This document shows positions 34,744 to 44,011 of a DNA stretch of 64,000 nt, in pieces. The notes below the pieces were generated by a model. That model saw only the letters and a list, made by a program, of their open reading frames with translations. It was not told the DNA's origin and made no database searches. The stretch is from Porticoccus sp964395715 (GTDB lineage Bacteria; Pseudomonadota; Gammaproteobacteria; Pseudomonadales; Porticoccaceae), in the NCBI GenBank assembly GCA_964395715.1, contig CAYNAU010000001.1, positions 1-64,000 on the forward strand, read 5' to 3'. The position numbers were made by a program, and so were the translations under genes. Within the stretch, counting starts at the first letter, position 1, and each line of letters begins with the position of its first letter.

Positions 34744-35624
34744 GTCGGCGCCGCAACCTTGAAAAGCACCGCCAGAGCCTGGCCGAAATTGGCGACATCA
34801 TGAACTCCATGAAGACTCTGGCGTACATGGAAACCCACAGGCTGGGGCGTTTTCTTGAGGCCCAGCAACAGGTGGTCACGAGCATTGAGACAGCGGCTGG
34901 GGATCTACTTGGCGCATACCCCCAAATTCTGCCCCGCAATGGACAAATAGCACCTGTTTATCTGCTGATCGGTTCAGAGAGGGGCTTCTGTGGAGAATTT
35001 AATCACTCGCTGCTGGATCGCATCGGTATTACCGACACTGATGCCCAATCGGCCAATATCATCGCCGTAGGCCATAAGCTCTGCACACTGATGAATAATG
35101 ATCCCCGTGTTTTATTGGCTCTGGATGGCGCCGGGGTAGCCGAAGAAGTCCCGCAACTGCTTAACCAGCTCGTGAAGGCACTAAGCCAACTCGAAGTAGA
35201 GCGGGGTCCCCTGTCACTGACTTGCCTATATCACCAGTCTAAAGATCAACTGGGGGAACAACAGCTAATGCCCCCCTTTCTGGCGATCAAACCGGCAACC
35301 CAGCACAAGCCATACCATCACCCTCCCGCCCTGAACCTAGAACCCACCAACCTTTTATTACAGCTGACAGAGCAATACCTGTTTGCCGCACTGCATGAAG
35401 TAATCTATACCTCACTCATGTCGGAAAACCAGCAACGGATTGATCACCTGGAGGGTGCTGTTAAGCATTTACAGGAAGAATCCACCCGATTGATAAGAAC
35501 CGGCAACGTACTGCGCCAGGAAGAAATTACGGAAGAAATTGAGGTCATTCTACTGAGTGCAGACAGCTCGTTTGGCCCGGCTAAAGGCCATAAAGAAGGC
35601 CGGGGACACAAACGGTCGGGATAA
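34740..35624 (+). CDS. atpG: N-type ATPase F1 subunit gamma
   Basis: Central rotor shaft of 294 residues. The N-terminal helix RRRNLEKHRQSLAEIGDIMNSMKTLAYMET and the C-terminal helix form the coiled coil. LLIGSERGFCGEFNHSLLD is the conserved Rossmann-like block, and LFAALHEVIYTSLMSENQQRIDHLEGA is the typical C-terminal signature. After that the protein ends in a basic, low-complexity tail (KGHKEGRGHKRSG). It overlaps atpA by four bases. Confidence 0.92.
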   Translation: MSRRRNLEKHRQSLAEIGDIMNSMKTLAYMETHRLGRFLEAQQQVVTSIETAAGDLLGAYPQILPRNGQIAPVYLLIGSERGFCGEFNHSLLDRIGITDTDAQSANIIAVGHKLCTLMNNDPRVLLALDGAGVAEEVPQLLNQLVKALSQLEVERGPLSLTCLYHQSKDQLGEQQLMPPFLAIKPATQHKPYHHPPALNLEPTNLLLQLTEQYLFAALHEVIYTSLMSENQQRIDHLEGAVKHLQEESTRLIRTGNVLRQEEITEEIEVILLSADSSFGPAKGHKEGRGHKRSG

Positions 35625-35657
35625 CTCCCTCGAAGCGGCCAGCACAGCACAACCCAT

Positions 35658-35695
35658 AAATAAAAAGGCCACCCATGGGGGTGGCCTTTTTATTT
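35658..35695. terminator. Bidirectional intrinsic terminator between atpG and tRNA-Arg
   Basis: AAATAAAAAGGCCACC pairs with GGTGGCCTTTTTATTT over a 6-base loop. A-rich and T-rich flanks on both sides let it end both the ATPase operon (plus strand) and the tRNA-Arg transcript (minus strand). Confidence 0.92.
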
Positions 35696-35696
35696 A

Positions 35697-35773
35697 TGGC
35701 GCGCTCGGGAGGATTCGAACCTCCGACCGCCTGGTTCGTAGCCAGGTACTCTATCCAGCTGAGCTACGAGCGC
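35697..35773 (-). tRNA. tRNA-Arg (anticodon ACG)
   Basis: The minus strand folds as a full 77-base tRNA. The acceptor GCGCTCG pairs with CGAGCGC; the D-arm is AGCTCAGCTGGATAGAGT and the anticodon arm is CCTGGCTACGAACCAGG with ACG. The T-arm is GGAGGTTCGAATCCTCC, and CCA is encoded at 35697-35699. It reads CGN arginine codons after A34 is deaminated to inosine. Confidence 0.97.
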
Positions 35774-35785
35774 GTAAGGCCGCGT

Positions 35786-35814
35786 AATATATTGAAGTGG
35801 GCTCTGGGAGTCAA
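35786..35814 (-). promoter_or_regulatory. sigma-70 promoter of tRNA-Arg
   Basis: On the minus strand TTGACT (35809-35814), a 17-base spacer and TATATT (35786-35791) form a near-consensus promoter. A GC-rich discriminator follows, just upstream of the tRNA 5' end. Confidence 0.85.
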
Positions 35815-35965
35815 GCCAAAAACCCTTTTCTCGTGTGATTTACGGTCTTTTTGTTACACAGGAAATTATGCGATCCAACCGGGACTTCTTGATCTCGTTA
35901 TGCTCAAATTAACGCATGTACTGACCGCGATATTTGCACGCAATGGGCAAGAAAAGAGGTACAAC

Positions 35966-36976
35966 ATGATTCGTATTGCTATCAATGGGTACGGCCGAAT
36001 TGGCCGAAATATTCTCAGGGCTTTTTATGAGCGCCCGGAGTTGAGGACACAGATGGAAATCGTGGCCATCAATGATCAGGGCGATGTGGTGATAAACACC
36101 CACCTGACTCAGTATGACAGTGTGCACGGGCGCTTTTCCCTTCCCGTCAGCCACGACGAAGACACCATTATTGTTGGCGAGGATCACATCCGGGTACTGG
36201 CGGAGAAAGACCCGGCAAAACTGCCATGGAAAGCGTTAAATATTGATATTGTGTTTGAATGTACCGGCCTGTTTACAGAACGAGAAAAAGCGGCAGCACA
36301 TTTGCAGGCCGGAGCAAAGAAAGTTCTTATCTCCGCACCGGGCAAAGACGTGGATGCCACCGTGGTTTATGGTATCAATGACCACATTCTGACGTCAGAG
36401 CACCAGATCGTCTCCAACGCTTCCTGCACCACGAATTGCCTAGCCCCGGTGGTCAAACCGCTCGATCAGGCCATCGGCATCGAAAGCGGTTTTATGAGTA
36501 CGATTCACGCCTATACCAACGATCAACATCTGGTCGACGTCTACCACCCGGACGTTTACCGTGCCCGTTCTGCCACACTCTCAATGATCCCCACGCAAAC
36601 CGGCGCGGCCAGAGCCATTGGCCTGGTTTTACCTGAACTGGCAGGTAAACTGGACGGTATTGCTGTCCGTGTGCCTACGGCCAATGTGTCACTTGTCGAC
36701 CTGACATTTACGGCGAAGCGGGAAACTTCCCCAACCGAAGTGAACGAGGTGATGCGTGGCGCCGCACTGGGTGCCCTCCACTCAATCCTTGCCTATACGG
36801 AAGAACCTTTGGTTTCTGTTGATTTTAACCATTCCAGTTATTCGAGTATTTTTGACGGCACACATACACGCGTGCACGGTAACCTGGTGAAGGTGCTTGC
36901 CTGGTATGACAATGAATGGGGGTTCTCTAACCGCATGCTGGACACCTGTAATGCATTATTTACAACAACGCTGTAA
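35966..36976 (+). CDS. gap: Glyceraldehyde-3-phosphate dehydrogenase, type I
   Basis: Glycolytic/gluconeogenic NAD-dependent enzyme of 336 residues. The NAD fold IRIAINGYGRIGRNILRAF starts at residue 2. SNASCTTNCLAPVVK holds the catalytic cysteine. HAYTNDQHLVDVYH and WYDNEWGFSNRMLDT are as in GAPDH. Some features (FNHSSYSSIFDGT) recall erythrose-4-phosphate dehydrogenase, but HAYTNDQ favours GAPDH. ATG 35966 follows AGAGGT and starts exactly at the fold; a longer frame upstream crosses the tRNA and is not used. pgi follows after 68 bases. Confidence 0.9.
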   Translation: MIRIAINGYGRIGRNILRAFYERPELRTQMEIVAINDQGDVVINTHLTQYDSVHGRFSLPVSHDEDTIIVGEDHIRVLAEKDPAKLPWKALNIDIVFECTGLFTEREKAAAHLQAGAKKVLISAPGKDVDATVVYGINDHILTSEHQIVSNASCTTNCLAPVVKPLDQAIGIESGFMSTIHAYTNDQHLVDVYHPDVYRARSATLSMIPTQTGAARAIGLVLPELAGKLDGIAVRVPTANVSLVDLTFTAKRETSPTEVNEVMRGAALGALHSILAYTEEPLVSVDFNHSSYSSIFDGTHTRVHGNLVKVLAWYDNEWGFSNRMLDTCNALFTTTL

Positions 36977-37044
36977 CCAACCACCTCTCGATTGCGTTAA
37001 CCTGACAGCCAACACTGTTTGAAGACAAGGATACTCCAGCACAC

Positions 37045-38646
37045 ATGATTGATCTTGATAGTTCGCCGACAAAATTACCTGCCTGGCAGAATCTGGTGAA
37101 GCTGGCTGCTTCGGCAAACAACCTATCAATCACTGATTTATTTGAGCAAGATACTGATCGTGCCCAGAGAATGCGCATCCAGCATGATGGACTGCTGCTT
37201 GATTACTCCAAGAACCTGGTAGACCCATCTATTTGGAGGGAGCTGATTTCCCTGGCCGAGCAGTCTCAACTCGAAAACCACCGCCAGGCTCTTTTTTCCG
37301 GCGAAGAAATTAATATCACTGAAGGCAGATCGGTCTGTCACCCGATGCTGAGGAATACTCCCGCAGGCACGATATCCGACACCGTGCAAAAAGTCGTCGA
37401 TGAAAATCGGAACGCGCAGAACAAAATACATGAAATCAGTGAGTGTATCCGTAAAGGCGAGTGGCTTGGATCCACAGGCAAACACATACAAGCAATTATC
37501 CACATCGGCATTGGTGGTTCAGCGTTAGGTCCGGAGTTATGTTATCAGGCACTAAAAGCCTATGCTCACCCCGACCTCGACTTCTATTTCATTGCCAATA
37601 TTGACGGTGCGGAAATTCTGCAACTGCTCAAGAAACTGGACCCGGAAAAAACTCTGGTTGTTGTCGCCAGCAAAACCTTTACAACCCAGGAAACACTGAT
37701 CAATGCAGAGACCACTGTTAAGTGGTTTAAAGATCGACTGGGTCTGACATCACCTCAATCCACCAATCACTATATTGGCATTACTGCCCACCCGGAAAAT
37801 GCCGAGAACTTCGGCATTGCAGCTGAGCATATCCTCACTTTTGACGAGTCCATCGGGGGCCGCTATTCACTCTGGTCCAGTATCGGGCTAACCACTGCCA
37901 TCGCTCTTGGCACCGATTCATTTAAAGCGATTCTGGCCGGAGCCGCAGACATGGATCGCCATTTTCTCGAGGCGCCTTGGCACAGAAACATGCCTGTCAT
38001 CATGGCTCTGATGGGAATTTGGTATATCAATTTTCTAAATGCACCGAGCCTAGCAGTTATCCCTTACTGCCAGCGGCTGGAGCTGCTCCCAGACTACTTA
38101 CAACAGCTGGACATGGAGAGTAACGGCAAATCCGTACGCTTTAATGGCACCAGTGTTAATTACGAAACGGGTCCGATTGTCTGGGGTCAAACGGGTACCA
38201 ACGGGCAGCACGCATTCTTTCAGTTACTCCACCAGGGAACTCATCTGGTTCCGGTGGATTTTATCGGAGCAATCAACGACCCGCTCAGCACAGAGGAACA
38301 CCATCAAGTCCTCCTGAATAATATGCTCGCCCAATCGGCCGCACTCATGAAAGGTAAACATGATGCGAATTTACCACCCTCTCGTTTTTATCCCGGAAAC
38401 CGCCCCTCTAACGTGATTCTTCTTGATGAGTTAACACCAACAATCTTTGGCCAGCTTATTGCGCTTTACGAACACAAAGTATTCGTTCAGGGCAGCATCT
38501 GGAGTATTAATTCTTTTGATCAATGGGGAGTCGAGTTAGGCAAGGAAATGACAAAGGGCCTGTTGAGTAATCAGAACGAAACACCGTGTGTGGACCCATC
38601 GACGCAATTTCTATCAAAGTTCATCAAAGATAAAACACGGTGGTAG
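37045..38646 (+). CDS. pgi: Glucose-6-phosphate isomerase
   Basis: Interconverts glucose-6-phosphate and fructose-6-phosphate. The 533-residue protein shows IHIGIGGSALGPELCYQAL, VVVASKTFTTQETLINAE and GGRYSLWSSIGLTTAIALG. The catalytic Glu region is GQTGTNGQHAFFQLLHQGTHLVPVDFI, and the catalytic lysine near the end is in QWGVELGKEMTKGLL. It is probably cotranscribed with gap and ends at a strong terminator. Confidence 0.96.
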   Translation: MIDLDSSPTKLPAWQNLVKLAASANNLSITDLFEQDTDRAQRMRIQHDGLLLDYSKNLVDPSIWRELISLAEQSQLENHRQALFSGEEINITEGRSVCHPMLRNTPAGTISDTVQKVVDENRNAQNKIHEISECIRKGEWLGSTGKHIQAIIHIGIGGSALGPELCYQALKAYAHPDLDFYFIANIDGAEILQLLKKLDPEKTLVVVASKTFTTQETLINAETTVKWFKDRLGLTSPQSTNHYIGITAHPENAENFGIAAEHILTFDESIGGRYSLWSSIGLTTAIALGTDSFKAILAGAADMDRHFLEAPWHRNMPVIMALMGIWYINFLNAPSLAVIPYCQRLELLPDYLQQLDMESNGKSVRFNGTSVNYETGPIVWGQTGTNGQHAFFQLLHQGTHLVPVDFIGAINDPLSTEEHHQVLLNNMLAQSAALMKGKHDANLPPSRFYPGNRPSNVILLDELTPTIFGQLIALYEHKVFVQGSIWSINSFDQWGVELGKEMTKGLLSNQNETPCVDPSTQFLSKFIKDKTRW

Positions 38647-38724
38647 CTAGCTGACACAAGAGTTTTCTCTTCCCCGTGAATACTCTATTACCTGCCAAAC
38701 TCTTATTCGATTTTTAAACAAAAA

Positions 38725-38750
38725 AAAACAGGACCCGAAGGTCCTGTTTT
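38725..38750. terminator. Bidirectional terminator between pgi and the MMPL gene
   Basis: AAAACAGGACC pairs with GGTCCTGTTTT over a CGAA tetraloop, with A-rich and T-rich ends on both sides. It separates two convergent operons. Confidence 0.92.
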
Positions 38751-38772
38751 CTGATCGACTACTTTCCTAAAC

Positions 38773-41115
38773 TCAGGCGTTTTCTCCAAATAGGAACCTG
38801 GGTTTAAAAATGTAGGCAAGTGCTGGCATAAGGAACAGTGCGCTCAAAGCAGACACCGCCAACCAAAGGCCGATCAACATACCCATTTCTGCCTGGAAGC
38901 GCAGCGAAGAGAACAACCAGACACAAACACTGGCGGTCAGAACAAGTGCTGTTACCAACACACCCCGGCCAGCGCAGTGCAGTGAGATTGAAATTGCTTC
39001 GAGGTGCGTTTTACCAGAACGGAATTCACCCTGGATACGGTCACAGATATACAGAGCGTAGTCCACACCCAGACCAATACCCAACGCTGCAACGGGCACG
39101 GTATTAATGTTCATACCAATGTTCTGCCAGGACATGAAGGCAAAGGTCACCAGGTTAGACAGAACCACCGGCACCATAAAGAACATACCGGCGATACTGG
39201 AACGGTATACAACGATACACATCATCACCAGGATGAACAGCGCCAAAGCGATTGACTGGATTTGACCAGACAGGATCACTTCGTTTACCGCAGCAATAAC
39301 ACCAATGATACCGCCAGCCAGGTGAATGTTGAGACCTTCAACTTTCATTCTGGAAGCAAAATCTTTAACACGCGCAACTGCTGTCTGGATGGTTACACCC
39401 TGACGGTCAGTAAAGAACAGTGTTACAGAAGCATTGGTTTGTTTTACGTCAGTGAAACGAGTCAAGTCACCCGGCTCAGCTGCACGCTCAAACATGTAGA
39501 TCAACTCAGCGTTGTTAGTGGTTGTCTCACCGAGTTCCACGTAACGGAAGTTACCTTCACGCAGGGTCTGGTTAACAGAAGGAAGAATGTCAGCCAGTGA
39601 CAAACTGCCACCGATTTCTTCCTGAGCTTCCATGTAACGCTGGAACCTCAGCATGCTGTCCAGAGTGTCCACGTTTTTGATCAGACCTTCCTGGTCCATG
39701 GTTTCATTACCGAATACCACGAACATACGGTCAGCACCAGGGAACTCCCTGTTAATGGCAGCAGAGTCTTCGTTATAGCGGGCTTCTGGCCACAGGATTG
39801 GTGAACCGGGGTTCGCATCACCAACCTTCAGATGGACAGCAGAGAAACCACAGACAATGAAGAGAGTCAGACCGATCAATACAACAACATATCGCGCACG
39901 AGTTTCTACGATTTTCACACAGAGATTCAGGAATGGGCGAATCACATGAAGATCAAGGTTAATCGGGTGAGCGTAGGATTTCGGTTTTCTTACCCAGGAC
40001 AGCAGCACGGGAGTCACAATAATTGAACTCACAGCAACTGTACCTACCCATACCACAGCAAGAACTACCAGTTTTTGCAGCAGTGGGATGGGGCTGATGG
40101 CCACAACGGTCACACAGCCAGCATCTGTACCAATACCCAACAGACCGGGACGAAGCAGATCTTTCAAGGTTAGACGTGCTGCTTCCGTTGAGCAGAGGTC
40201 TTCACCTTCGGTCATTTTGTCAATTTCTTCGTGGAAACGGGTAATCATCTGCACCGAGTGCGAAACCGCACGCGCAGTGATCAACATTGCCACAACAACA
40301 ACCAGTGGGTCGAAGTGAATGCCACAGAGATGCGCCACACCCAAAGCCCAGATAGCACTGATGGCACCCGCCAACATCGGCAGCAGGGTTCCACGCCAGG
40401 TTCTGTTAATGACAAACAGCAATACCAGGAAGATCAGTGCAGCAATCATAATCAACTGCATGGTTTCAGGCAGATAGTGGTTTACCCATCCATACAGGAT
40501 TGGGTTACCTACCAGACTGATATTGACACTGTCATCATCCAGACGTTCTACCAGATCATAGGCCTGTTGATAAGCCAGGTTGTAGTCCAATAGATTATCG
40601 AAGAAGTCTACGGTAACCAGTGTGGCTGTCAGGTCTTTGGAAACATACGGACCATAAACCAGTGGGCTACGCAGAATAGCTTCCTTCAGGTAGTCGATAT
40701 CCGCTTGTGACTCGGGAAGATCCGGCCACATATAGGGGAAGCTCTCAATACCTTCGGTTGATGCACGTACTTCCTTCAGCTTTTTACCTGCGATGGAGTA
40801 AATCTGGAATTCGTTAATTGCATCAATTTTATAGAGACCTTGAGTCAGCTCGTGAATCTTGGTCAGTACGGGCATTTGGAAAATGTCGCCTTCCTCAGCC
40901 TGAATCATAAAGGTGATAATGTTGGTACCACCAAACGTTTCCTTATACTCATTGTGAACCTGAATATAAGGGTGGGTTGTTGGCATCAAGTCGTCAAAGA
41001 CGGTCTTGACCTCAATGCTTTGAGCGAAATAGGCAAATATGCAAGTCAGGGCCAGTACAATAACAAGCACGAGCTTTCTGAACTTGATACAGCCAAGCGC
41101 AAATTTCTCTAACAT
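38773..41115 (-). CDS. MMPL/RND superfamily transporter
   Basis: A 780-residue inner-membrane RND protein. One N-terminal TM (KFRKLVLVIVLALTCIFAYFA) leads to a periplasmic porter domain. A five-to-six helix bundle follows (about 210-370), then a second TM (about 400), a second periplasmic domain and a second bundle (about 610-770). This is the hopanoid/lipid-type RND (MMPL) layout without a membrane-fusion partner. ATG 41115 is chosen because GGAGGA lies six bases upstream. It is the last gene of the DUF1302-DUF1329-YCF48-MMPL set, so it likely moves a hydrophobic compound. Confidence 0.88.
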   Translation of the reverse strand: MLEKFALGCIKFRKLVLVIVLALTCIFAYFAQSIEVKTVFDDLMPTTHPYIQVHNEYKETFGGTNIITFMIQAEEGDIFQMPVLTKIHELTQGLYKIDAINEFQIYSIAGKKLKEVRASTEGIESFPYMWPDLPESQADIDYLKEAILRSPLVYGPYVSKDLTATLVTVDFFDNLLDYNLAYQQAYDLVERLDDDSVNISLVGNPILYGWVNHYLPETMQLIMIAALIFLVLLFVINRTWRGTLLPMLAGAISAIWALGVAHLCGIHFDPLVVVVAMLITARAVSHSVQMITRFHEEIDKMTEGEDLCSTEAARLTLKDLLRPGLLGIGTDAGCVTVVAISPIPLLQKLVVLAVVWVGTVAVSSIIVTPVLLSWVRKPKSYAHPINLDLHVIRPFLNLCVKIVETRARYVVVLIGLTLFIVCGFSAVHLKVGDANPGSPILWPEARYNEDSAAINREFPGADRMFVVFGNETMDQEGLIKNVDTLDSMLRFQRYMEAQEEIGGSLSLADILPSVNQTLREGNFRYVELGETTTNNAELIYMFERAAEPGDLTRFTDVKQTNASVTLFFTDRQGVTIQTAVARVKDFASRMKVEGLNIHLAGGIIGVIAAVNEVILSGQIQSIALALFILVMMCIVVYRSSIAGMFFMVPVVLSNLVTFAFMSWQNIGMNINTVPVAALGIGLGVDYALYICDRIQGEFRSGKTHLEAISISLHCAGRGVLVTALVLTASVCVWLFSSLRFQAEMGMLIGLWLAVSALSALFLMPALAYIFKPRFLFGENA

Positions 41116-41192
41116 CTTATCCTCCACCAACCACCCAACTTAATGGGTGGACGCAATTTCTAATTGGTTTTTAGTATCTGTTTTTTAACAGA

Positions 41193-42269
41193 TTAGTCAT
41201 GAATCAAAGACCAGGTCTTGGTTTTTAGATCCATATATCCTTCTGTCTCACCGACCGCCAGAAAGCCATCTTCATGGAGTGCTAACTCAGCATGAGAGGT
41301 AAAATCTTTCAGCGACAGGTTACGAGTATCAAAATCTGTCAACGTAGGAGAAAATGTGATCCATTTGCCTTTGTTGCCAATACCAATCCACTCATTCATA
41401 TCATCTGACCAGGCAACATCCATCAAGTGCTCTGACATGCCAGTTTCAGGAGTATCGTAGAAGGACCAAGTAGTGCCACCATCAAACGTGGCAACAATTG
41501 AGCCTGCAAGTCCAACGGCAACACCGGCTTCAGGGCTTCTGAAGTCAATGGCGGTAAAACTGTTAGCACTGTCAGTGTAAATAGTTTCCCAGGTTTCACC
41601 GTTATCCTGCGAGCGGAAGATCTGTCCAAACTCAGCAGCTATGATGATCGTTTGGTCGTCAACACGAGCTACGTCATTAAAAAAGATATCCTCTTCTTCG
41701 CGCAGACGTTTCCAGGTATTTCCGTAATCAAGACTACGAATAATCATACCCATCTCACCCACGGCCAATGCTTCACCATTGGGGTAGGCGTGCACGCGAA
41801 TCAGTTTATTTGATACGTCTGATTTGGGGGCCTCGACCTCTTTCCAGGTTTCACCGCCATCATCAGTTACAACGACTCGACCAAAATTCCCAACAGCCAC
41901 CGCATGTTTATCATCCCACACAGTGATGTCCTGGAAGTGCGTATCAATGGTTGAGTCTTGAACAGTCCAGTTATATCCGGAATCTTTAGTTATTAGTATT
42001 TTTCCGTAGTTACCGGCTGCCAAGAAGACATCGCCCTCCACATGTGCAACACCGAGAATGATATCTCGACGGTCAATCGCATGCGGTACAACCTGACCAA
42101 TTTCAGGGGTCGGCTTAATAAAAAGACCCGCATAGAGAAGTACGGCAACAATTGCCCAGGGCATAATGGAAAGGATAAGCGCTATTAATTTCTGACCTGC
42201 TGTTTTTTCAACGTTGTCTTCTGACGCAGACATATTATTTTCAGCAAGGTTTTGTCCAGCAACGTTCAT
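41193..42269 (-). CDS. YCF48/BNR-repeat periplasmic protein with N-terminal anchor
   Basis: A 358-residue protein with one TM helix near residues 27-50 (LIALILSIMPWAIVAVLLYAG). It then forms a beta-propeller of YCF48/BNR repeats: repeated motifs such as ITKDSGYNWTV, VTDDGGETWKEV, RSLDYGNTWKRL, RSQDNGETWETI and ATFDGGTTWSFY. Relatives in similar operons accompany RND transporters and may form the periplasmic link. Its exact job is unknown. It lies 77 bases upstream of the MMPL gene. Confidence 0.85.
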   Translation of the reverse strand: MNVAGQNLAENNMSASEDNVEKTAGQKLIALILSIMPWAIVAVLLYAGLFIKPTPEIGQVVPHAIDRRDIILGVAHVEGDVFLAAGNYGKILITKDSGYNWTVQDSTIDTHFQDITVWDDKHAVAVGNFGRVVVTDDGGETWKEVEAPKSDVSNKLIRVHAYPNGEALAVGEMGMIIRSLDYGNTWKRLREEEDIFFNDVARVDDQTIIIAAEFGQIFRSQDNGETWETIYTDSANSFTAIDFRSPEAGVAVGLAGSIVATFDGGTTWSFYDTPETGMSEHLMDVAWSDDMNEWIGIGNKGKWITFSPTLTDFDTRNLSLKDFTSHAELALHEDGFLAVGETEGYMDLKTKTWSLIHD

Positions 42270-42367
42270 AAAACCCCCAAAGAATCCTAAATGGCCATAA
42301 CTGCCATTCTTACTACTAAAACGCCGTGATTTTCTTTAATCGTTAATTCTTGTAATTACACCCAAAA

Positions 42368-42415
42368 GCATGGTTGCCAGCATAAACAAACCTGTTGTTT
42401 TTCTGGCAACCATGC
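42368..42415 (-). terminator. Long hairpin between DUF1329 and YCF48 genes
   Basis: GCATGGTTGCCAG (42368-42380) pairs with CTGGCAACCATGC (42403-42415). The loop itself holds AACA/TGTT complementarity. On the minus strand it is followed by TTTTGGG, so it could attenuate transcription and lower expression of the YCF48 and MMPL genes relative to DUF1302/DUF1329. Confidence 0.6.
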
Positions 42416-42434
42416 CCCGGATGTATTTATCAAA

Positions 42435-43922
42435 TTACCGAGCCAGGGCAATCAACGTTTTCAGAGAAACGTCTTGCTCTTCTACACCTTCTGGATTGGC
42501 TTTCATGTTAGAAGACCAGGTGGTAGAGAACTCAGCTTTCCAGTCAATGATGTGACCAACAACCGGCATGATGGCTTTGTAACCGTCATCACCAATATCG
42601 GCACGGTTTTGGAAGATAAAGGTTTTCCAGAACTTACCGTTTTTGTCGTAGGCCTCACCCTGATAAGGACGTGGGTAGTCAACTTCCATAAACATGACTT
42701 TCTTGCTGTAGGGGTGCTCATCGGGAGGCGTACCTTCGATGTGCCATACTTCACGCGGCTCCCACTGTACCTGAGGCGCAGGGAAGAAGTGTGGAGGGTT
42801 GTCCATATCTACAGCCGGGAATTCCTCTCTAGTGTTTTTGTAGCGCAGGTCTACAGTCATCAGAGGGGCGTGAGCGATGGCAAACATCCAACGCTTACCT
42901 TTCAGGGTTACGTCTTTGTACTTGGTCGGTACCGCATCCCAGATATCCCAGTCATCATACAGCTGTACAGTACCACCGATGGGGTCCATCCAGGCGTTAC
43001 CAGACAGACGACGTGCACGACGTACAGACTTCAGGTAAGCAAATACGTCATCAGGGGTTTGTGCACTCGGGTCATTGTATCGAGTAGAGAAGATACCAAT
43101 ACCTTTAATATCCTGCGGATAGATCGCTACAAGAACGGTCTTCTGCATGATAGTGCCATCACCTTCTGAAACAGGACCACCGTCGAGACGGCCTTCCATA
43201 TAGTAGCGACGTGCCCACCAACGCTGAATACGCTCGATACCTTCATGAGCATCCAGGAACACCCAGGAGATATGACGCAGGTCCATGGTTGCACCGTAAG
43301 TCGGTGAACGCAGGTTCCAGATCAGCTTGTCACCAGCGTGTGGATCTGAGCTTGTTTGTGTTTTTTCATCAAACGTTTTCAGAATGTCCTGCGGGTCGAA
43401 GAACATACCTGCAGTCCAGTTGCCCACTTCACGAGTAGCAGGGTCAAAGGTCACTTTGTCCTTGCCATCGATAGTAGCTTGCATGTACTTCGGATCCATT
43501 TCGATAAACTCTGAATGACGAGTATTAATCTTCAGGTTTTTCTCACGGATCATCCACTCGGTGTTTTCAGTGATCATGTCGCCAACACGCTTTCCTTCGA
43601 AATACATGTCTTTGACTTTATCGAAGTTCTCAGCACTGATCACAGTACCGGCCTTCATCACCTGAGCTTCGGTAACACCTGCAGGCAGCGTTTCGCTTGG
43701 CTGCGGAGTACCATCCCAACGACCTGCCTTGGGCGGATCTCCGTAGTACAAGGGATTCGGCTTCTCACCCCAGGCAGTCGGCTGGACGTAGCCAGCGTCA
43801 CGGTCGGTAGCGTAAATACGCGCATCGACCTCTGCCTTGTCGCCTGCTGCAGTAGCAGTCAATGGAGCGGCTACAAACAGCCCCATTGAAACTACTGACG
43901 TAGTCAATAACTTCTTATACAT
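42435..43922 (-). CDS. DUF1329 family exported protein
   Basis: A 495-residue protein with a Sec signal (MYKKLLTTSVVSMGLFVAAPLTATA, cleavage about residue 26). The mature part matches DUF1329: GTVISAENFDKVKDMYFEGKRVGDMI, LIWNLRSPTYGATMDLRHISW, RRARRLSGNAWMDPIGG and VWHIEGTP. DUF1329 proteins have a LolB/outer-membrane-lipoprotein-like fold and usually sit beside DUF1302. I infer a periplasmic lipid or hydrophobe carrier. Codon use is strongly biased (CGT, GGT, CTG), suggesting high expression. Confidence 0.88.
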   Translation of the reverse strand: MYKKLLTTSVVSMGLFVAAPLTATAAGDKAEVDARIYATDRDAGYVQPTAWGEKPNPLYYGDPPKAGRWDGTPQPSETLPAGVTEAQVMKAGTVISAENFDKVKDMYFEGKRVGDMITENTEWMIREKNLKINTRHSEFIEMDPKYMQATIDGKDKVTFDPATREVGNWTAGMFFDPQDILKTFDEKTQTSSDPHAGDKLIWNLRSPTYGATMDLRHISWVFLDAHEGIERIQRWWARRYYMEGRLDGGPVSEGDGTIMQKTVLVAIYPQDIKGIGIFSTRYNDPSAQTPDDVFAYLKSVRRARRLSGNAWMDPIGGTVQLYDDWDIWDAVPTKYKDVTLKGKRWMFAIAHAPLMTVDLRYKNTREEFPAVDMDNPPHFFPAPQVQWEPREVWHIEGTPPDEHPYSKKVMFMEVDYPRPYQGEAYDKNGKFWKTFIFQNRADIGDDGYKAIMPVVGHIIDWKAEFSTTWSSNMKANPEGVEEQDVSLKTLIALAR

Positions 43923-44011
43923 AGTTATACTCCCAGTTTATAAAATGAGTCTTATTTGCGACTTTTATTTTCTGAAATAGTTTCGCAAATATACTTTTTT
44001 ATCTTTTCTAC

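Noticed and set aside
35675..35965. N-terminal extension of gap across the tRNA-Arg region
   Set aside because: The extension is antisense to a perfect tRNA; ATG 35966 has a ribosome site and begins exactly at the NAD-binding fold.
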